DNA from: Paracyclopina nana
Lineage: Eukaryota; Arthropoda; Copepoda; Cyclopoida; Cyclopettidae
Direction of reading: 5' to 3'
NCBI GenBank assembly: GCA_019096065.1
Contig: JAGUCH010000009.1
Coordinates: 3,668,001 to 3,732,000 of the forward strand
DNA length: 64,000 nucleotides
Position 1 is the stretch's first letter. Each line of letters opens with the position of its first letter. Below are positions 58,001 to 64,000 of this stretch, in pieces. The notes beneath the pieces are model-generated. The model was not told the origin of the DNA and searched no databases. It was given only the letters and a program-made list of their open reading frames with translations. The position numbers were made by a program, and so were the translations under genes.

Positions 58001-61000
58001 GTCTTTGAGTCGAGGGTTTTTTTACAGCCTTTTTCAATCAAGCTAGTTAATTTATAGCAGTGCACTTGCTTTACTCGGTCGAGAGAGAAGCAAGCAATGC
58101 ATAATTGAAGCACATAGAGAAGGATGCAGCAATGGAATATATAGAGTAATGGTAGCTAATAAAGAAAAACGAGTTGGTTTCCATTCTCATGAAATACTCA
58201 CCGGTCACTAAATTGGCTCCAGAACAGACTGATGTTTGTTTTGGAGGTAGATCGAGGCAGATAGGGGAAAGAATAAAAAAGAATACATAGCCGACAGTTA
58301 ACATCGAAAACACCAAAAGCTAGTACAACAGTTATAAGTCAGTGAATCTTCACAATATGTATATAAGTACCTTGATTTAGTTGATTAGCATAGTTTAGAA
58401 ACTCAAAGAGGAACTCAAGAAGAAGAAACACGGAACATTGACGAAACAAGGATAAAACTACCTCTCCAATGAGACACTCGAGAAGCAAAAAGAGAGACCA
58501 GATGGCGCTAGTACTTCATTAGCGCCATCTACTGGATGCTTTAGGCACTAAGGGCGCCATTAGAGAGGCTGCAATCAAATACCAAATATCTGCAGGAGGT
58601 CCTCCACTTCAGTACAAATTACTACACTGCCCATTTGGATGCAACAGCTTCCATTCATGTCAGGCAAGAATCAAAACCACAAACCACCTCAATTTGGGCT
58701 GAAGAGCCCTGATAGCCATCTCCATGCCGCGTGTGTAATTTCATGTTTTTGGCACCCTAATACAAGTCAAGAAGGGATTTCTCCCCCTTCACCACAGTGG
58801 CAGCAGCAGGAGCTGATATACACAATGGCCACACTGGGTACATGTGGTATCACTACTGATGCTGAGTGTTATAGAGGCACATTTGAAAGGTTTCCCATAT
58901 TGGAGAAATCTTCAGTGGAAAGCCCTCGGCTACTCATTTTTCAGCTGCTTTTTGAAGTTCAATTTCCCCACTATTCATCATGACTGAGGACTAAGGTAGT
59001 GATTATCTTACCCGAGATAATTTGAGATGAAAGTCCCTTGGGATAAAAGGGGGAAGGAAATGGGAAAGCCGCTCAGATTTTGAATTGTCTGAAGAAGTGG
59101 CAGCAATGGGACAGGAGCTATGGTGCTTCAGAAGACACAAAAGAGGGTTCTGCAATTTCGATTCTCTCTAGTGTCTCTGTGAAGGAAGGTGGAAAAAGTA
59201 GGGCTTTTTTTGGCACTCTATACCATTCAAGATGGATTGGAGTGGGAAGCTCGTGACAGTGCGCTGCACTACTGTACCACCACTGCCCACCATTACAACT
59301 CAGAGTACGTCATAAAGCTCGCAAAAATGCCATCAATCTGTGCCAGAGTCAAGTTAACACGAGAGCAGTTGCCATATTTATAAAAGCTCTCAACATCACT
59401 TTAGAAAGCACTTGTGCATATAGTGCATAATTCATGGTATTTCTCATTGAATTTTGCCATATCTCCTACTGCTACTTTGTTAAAGCCTGCTCGACTTCTT
59501 TTGCTTCGAGAGCGTGAAGATTGCTTTTGCACGTGCCTTCTGGAAGAAGAAACACATACTTTGCCATAATAAAGTCTACTTTTTTCTTCTCCTTCTCCTG
59601 ATGGAATCTTCTTTACGTTTCCGAGGGCCTCTTGAAGAACTCTAACCATTATTTTTGTGGGCTGCAGCTAGCTGAAGCCTTCTGCTGTGACAGAAGGAGA
59701 AAACTCACGTAGTACCTACTTTCTCTTCTTTACCTTTTACTACTTTTGTACTGAAGTGGATTTCTCGACTTTTTCCTCTCGTTTCGTTTTTTAAAGGTAA
59801 CAAACACACATCAAAGACATAGAGTAAATTGCAATTATAACTACTACGAGTATACAACAACATAATTTAACATGCGCACAGCAACAACAACATTGACTTA
59901 CTGCACTGGTACAATTTGTACACAAAGGACAGATTCATGAAATTGAGCAAGCAGGCCGGGAGATGTTAAAGTGGCAATTCTACGAATAAAAAAGTTTTGC
60001 CATCACCACCGTCAAAATGGAAGAAGTTGCTTTGGAAGTGACTAAATTACACGAATCTGGCCAATGCGGTACTGTATTAATATGAGTGAAGTGCTTCTAC
60101 GAGAAATACAACAAATGGAAGAGAAGGTGCGTTCCGCAGCCATTTCGTTTTTACTTGGGTAAAACATTGAAAGCACATGTCATAATCTACCGTAGATGGA
60201 AAGTTCTCATGTTCTAAGATTTGTTTAACTCGTGTTGGCATTTTGTGCGCAATTTCTACATATGTAAAAAAAGCCTGAAAATCATTACTGCAGTGGTGGA
60301 CATGCAAATTCCAGCTCTTTCTTCTTCCATAACATGAAAGTCCAAAAGTCTTGAAAATGTCAAGAGAGAAGTATAGTAGTAGTAGAGAGAGAACTCAAGG
60401 ATGGCAATATTTCTGCTGTCTAGATGTGTGTTGGCTCCTCTGACGATATACTTTTGGGAAAATATAGCAATTTTCATAATATGGTACCGTAGCTTTGTAT
60501 GAGAAAGAAAAACATCGAAATACGACTATAACAAAGTAAAACATGATATACCGTACGGAAATTGTAGCAGCAAACAATATCGTTGAATTCCCAAGGAAAG
60601 AAAGGAAAAAGAAAACAGCAGCAGTTGTCCCATGGGACTTTTAAGGTAATTAGCACATATTTTGGTAGTAGCTAACTTTATAGCTACTACAGCTGTTGTG
60701 TACAGTAAATAACTCGATCGAGTATTGTTACGCTACCTTTCATTAAATCCCGCTCGTTCCACATAGGATTGCAGCCCTTTGTCCTCAATAATGAACTTCA
60801 TCCGCTCGAAAAACGAGGCTGTCGACGAGGGAGGCTGTTTTCTCAGCAAAATGTCAATGGGGTAGGGCACAGTGTGACACAATTGGCTCTTCCTGCAAAC
60901 TGGATTTTCGCAGCATTCGGGATCCTCGCAGTCTGTCAATCCGTCTGTGAAAAAAGAAAGCTACAGAGAAATCGAAACTTTCGACGTCAAATCGAGGTCA

Positions 61001-62935
61001 AATGGCTTTTGGGCCAATTAAATTGTGGAGGTAGGTGAAAAATGCCCACTTTGAGTCGGACATGGCCGAAATGTTAACAAGTTCACATGTGTGTGTGCTC
61101 AAAAAGTTGTCAAAAGGGCTTTTATAAGGGTGGGACGAGACCAAGGAGGAGGAAAATTTATGCATGATTTTTGGGCAGAAGAAAGTTTGTCAGCAGATAT
61201 AAAAGGGGCCATAAAAAAGTTGTGTGACACACGTGACTTTCTTTCCATACCTTGATCATTGTCTTGGCGATCAGAGCAATCTTGCTCCATGGCAATATCG
61301 CATCCAGTGCCAAACCATCCGGAATCGCACCAGCATTCCCATTCCAAGGCATGATTGGTTTTGCATTGGCCATGACCGTTGCACGAGCTTGGACAGCCTT
61401 CCAAAGTGCAATGCTTGCCATTCCAGCCTGTGCAGAGGTAAAAAGGTGAGAAATCGCATATATGGATAAAAATGGTATTTTCATACCATTGGTACAGAGG
61501 CAAGTTCCGTTGGAACACATGCCATGAGCTGAGCATCTTGGGTCGCAAGTTTTCACTGAGCAAACATCTCCTTGCCATCCAGGGTCGCACACACACCTTC
61601 CAGACTCACATGACCCGTGAGGACCACATTCCAAGTTGCATCGTTCTATATGAGAGAGAGAAAAAGAAAGTGTGTAAACTTTTTGCCACCAAAAGGAGAC
61701 CTGGGTTCCAACTCTAAAACAACATCCTAACTTTCACTATGTGGCATATATAACCACAGGCACTGAGGGCTACAACTAATCTGCTACAAAATCATCTTTT
61801 CCCTTTGAGAAAGAGTTCATTTTAAGCAGAGCTTTGTGTTAATTAAGTGAGATAGGAGAGGCCCAATTGCCCCATAGTGAAAGAGGCTAAATACAGCCTC
61901 AGTCCAAATGTGGCAGCCTTTTTTCCCTGCCTAACACTACACCAAAGTTGCTAGCTGCTCCTTTGTTCCACCAACTTTTTTTCCTGCTTGGCCATGAACA
62001 ACATCGACAATTGAGAGGAGAAGGACAAACAAAGCTAACGAGCTCAAGTTTGCTGCTGCTCACACAAAACTCACGTTTTCAGGCTGTAGCTTTAATGTAT
62101 ATTAAGGCATTTAGCCAAAAAACTGAAATAGCTCCGAAAATACGGTTATTACCCAGCACAAATCAAAGGAAAGCAATGTGGGTAAACCAATTTGCTGGCA
62201 AAACAATTTCTAGCTCTATTGAGCAAAAACTGACGTTGGAGTAAAGTCTTTCTTGTTTCTTTGCCAAATTGAGTTTTTGGCAATGCAGTATCGAGCCCTA
62301 ATAGAAGGCTGCCTTTGTTCACCACGAAAAAGAGGAGAAAATAATGGATGTGTGGCGAAAAAATAGCAGATTTGCTCGCGCTGCAAAACAAGGCACAAAC
62401 AGCATCTCCTCGAAAATTACCTTTGGAGCAGTCGTTTCCAGTCCATTGTCCTTTGCAAACACATTTTTGCGTCTCAAGATCAAAGTCACCGTGGCCGGAG
62501 CAGTCTGGCAAACATTGACGAGCCTCATGGTCCACCGTGGCACACGTTGGGCCTCGCCAGCCTTGCCTACACACGCACGAGCCCTCGACGCAAAATCCAT
62601 GTCCAGAACAGCTGGGATCAGGACAATCGCCTATGGAGGAGAAATAAGATTTTCGGTTTTAACTTAAATTGCAATTTTGAGAGGGCTTTCTCTTTTTCTT
62701 TAAGAAAGCAACATATGAATCTTGAGGGTCAAACAATTACTTTGCTGGCATGATGGGCCAGTGTATCCTCTGGCACAAACACATTTCCCATTAACACATT
62801 GGCCATGTCCGCTGCAATCAGCCACTTCGCATTGGTCGTGCCTCAGCTGGCATTCGAGGCCTTTCCAGCCTGGAAAGCATCGACACTGGCCATCCTCGTA
62901 ATCCCCATGACCTGAGCACAACACCGGACACATGC
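49078..62935 (-). CDS. Teneurin (Ten-a/Ten-m family), 5' partial
   Basis: Thirteen minus-strand exons are visible: 62935-62741, 62630-62421, 61645-61487, 61427-61251, 60944-60737, 56709-56521, 56254-56077, 56009-55728, 55666-55433, 55192-54987, 54095-53836, 53569-51298 and 51238-49078 (2242 codons, phases consistent). The first exons hold EGF repeats 2-8. In the first and fourth visible repeats a Cys is replaced (GHGDY, GHGDF), the signature of teneurin EGF2 and EGF5, whose free Cys form dimers. A Cys-rich linker ([17 protein letters not shown]), the [12 protein letters not shown] fibronectin-plug-like region, NHL propeller ([25 protein letters not shown]), and many YD repeats ([21 protein letters not shown]) follow, then the Rhs-like core ([10 protein letters not shown]) and the C-terminal toxin-like/TCAP region. 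A transmembrane synaptic adhesion receptor binding latrophilins or other teneurins. The N-terminal cytoplasmic part, membrane segment and EGF1 lie beyond the right edge. Ten-a versus Ten-m is not resolved. Confidence 0.96.
58495..58510 (+). promoter_or_regulatory. CTCF-motif-like site (plus orientation)
   Basis: AGACCAGATGGCGCTA: the AGATGGCGCTA core fits the CTCF consensus AGRKGGCRSYR exactly, with two mismatches in the upstream part. Confidence 0.4.
58520..58535 (-). promoter_or_regulatory. CTCF-motif-like site (minus orientation)
   Basis: On the minus strand, CCAGTAGATGGCGCTA matches the vertebrate CTCF consensus CCASYAGRKGGCRSYR at all 16 positions. It faces the plus-strand site 10 bp away, the two forming an 11-bp inverted repeat. 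Confidence 0.45.
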
Positions 62936-64000
62936 CTGCAATAACAGCAATAATCTCGTTAAAAGGGAGGCTAAACCGATCAGTTGCTGCAACAGCTCTA
63001 TTTGCTCCATTTCTTCAGCTGCTTCCATCTCGAGTCCCATGGGAAGTTTTGAAGTATAAGTGAACACAATGTTTGGATTCAATTTGGGTCACATGGCACA
63101 ATGGGAAAAGGAGGATTCTCCCAATTTTTAGTACATTTCTCAAGCCCGTAATGTTATGATTGTTGAATGCTACAGCTTTTTTTATCCACACAGTGCAAGA
63201 TATAGGAAGAAAGTTGACTGCCGCATTAAAGATGCACGATATATGCTACTACTGTTTACATACATGATCTGGGGGCTTGCAAAATAGTGTACAAGCAAGA
63301 TATCATCATAAAAGATGCTATGCTAACAAATCCCAAGAGAAGAAGAATATGGGGAAAAGTCGAAAGGTAAATCTTATCATAGGAAATTTCCTAGGTGAAT
63401 GTCAAACAATGACTCTTCCAACTTCTTTCAATTCAAGATAATGTCAAAAGGGAGTACACATCTTCTAGGTACACCATCCATAGAATGCTAGAAAGCATTT
63501 AGAATTGCTTTGCTTGCAAAAAGGTCTATTGTCTGAAGTAATGGGATTCTGACTGGAAACACCATTTCATAACCACGAGTCTCCCCAAACAACTTTTGGC
63601 ACAGGGGGATTAAATGTGGTGGTTGTACGAAATGGCACCACTTGCCAAAACGAGCCTTCCATATGCACGTGGGGTCATAAAAGGTGAAGTAATTAGTCAC
63701 ACAGCTTTAAGGCTCAATTACCCCGAAGTGCTGCTACAAAAGTGAGTCTTATTTCTGAGAGGGAAATGAAAAGTAGCCATCAAAAGCATTGAGTTGTGTG
63801 TGCCAGCTAGGGGAAGCATTTTTCCCTGCTTGAGGTGCTTTCTAAAGCGATTGTAACTTGTAAGTGCAGCCAAGACCTTTAAAAACCACAAATAATGTGG
63901 CTCAATGTACTTGTACAGTCAATTGATCAAAGAAAGGGGGCGCAATTACTGTGTTTCATGGCCACTCATAAAAACCTCGGAACTTTCTATATACGAAACT
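62936..64000. other. Teneurin intron continuing off the window
   Basis: Upstream of the first visible EGF exon. No further EGF-encoding exon or other feature is recognised before the window ends. Confidence 0.6.

Larger units (their letters stand above)
56710..60736 (-). other. Large teneurin intron
   Basis: A 4.0-kb intron between the Cys-rich exon and the exon starting RAAVVRGQ. It is AT-rich with purine-rich stretches and no supported exon, and contains the CTCF-like site pair listed separately. Confidence 0.8.

Noticed and set aside
62149..62420. Continuation of a teneurin EGF frame past 62421
   Set aside because: A GT donor in phase occurs at 62420-62419. The extension is intronic read-through, and the spliced product [10 protein letters not shown] fits the EGF pattern.

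Overview
The window is animal nuclear DNA, almost certainly from an arthropod. Protein-coding exons are split by GT-AG introns from about 60 bp to 4 kb. The gene content points the same way: a Krüppel gap-gene orthologue, a trehalose-6-phosphate synthase, an OS-D/chemosensory-type small secreted protein, a patched-related protein, a ninjurin, an F-spondin with a Kunitz domain and a teneurin. I cannot place it more precisely than Arthropoda (a crustacean or another non-model group is plausible). Exon models were built by hand from splice sites, and every internal junction was checked for reading phase. 

Layout. 0-17.6 kb is a compact gene cluster. It holds a KCTD8/12/16-like gene (minus, runs off the left edge), a patched-domain transporter-like gene (plus, 12 exons), an unrecognised secreted or membrane protein gene (plus), trehalose-6-phosphate synthase (minus, 9 exons), a G-protein gamma subunit (plus, 2 tiny exons, easily missed), a chemosensory-protein-like gene (plus) and a septin (minus). 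Several neighbours are convergent with only 13-75 bp between stop codons. 

17.6-24.3 kb is repeat territory. It has a 171-bp MITE-like element and an array of ~146-bp tandem repeats. Inserted into that array is a 3.36-kb fold-back element, a giant palindrome whose arms are each about ten head-to-tail copies of a 146-bp monomer, flanked by an exact 9-bp target-site duplication. This is the most striking object in the window. 

24.3-25.7 kb is ninjurin. 25.7-38.8 kb is a 13-kb gene desert upstream of Krüppel (38.8-40.7 kb) and is the likely cis-regulatory landscape of that gene; it contains a near-perfect T-box palindrome. 43.7-48 kb is F-spondin (minus, 14 exons, with a phase-compatible alternative last exon). 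49-62.9 kb is the 3' two thirds of a teneurin (minus, 13 exons visible, continuing beyond the right edge); its 4-kb intron carries an inverted pair of CTCF-motif-like sites. 

Most genes belong to cell-surface, adhesion or signalling classes (teneurin, F-spondin, ninjurin, patched-related, KCTD, G-gamma), but nothing suggests an operon or a shared pathway. Exons of many genes share a strong excess of the AGGCC/GGCCT word in all codon phases, an unexplained sequence-level feature.
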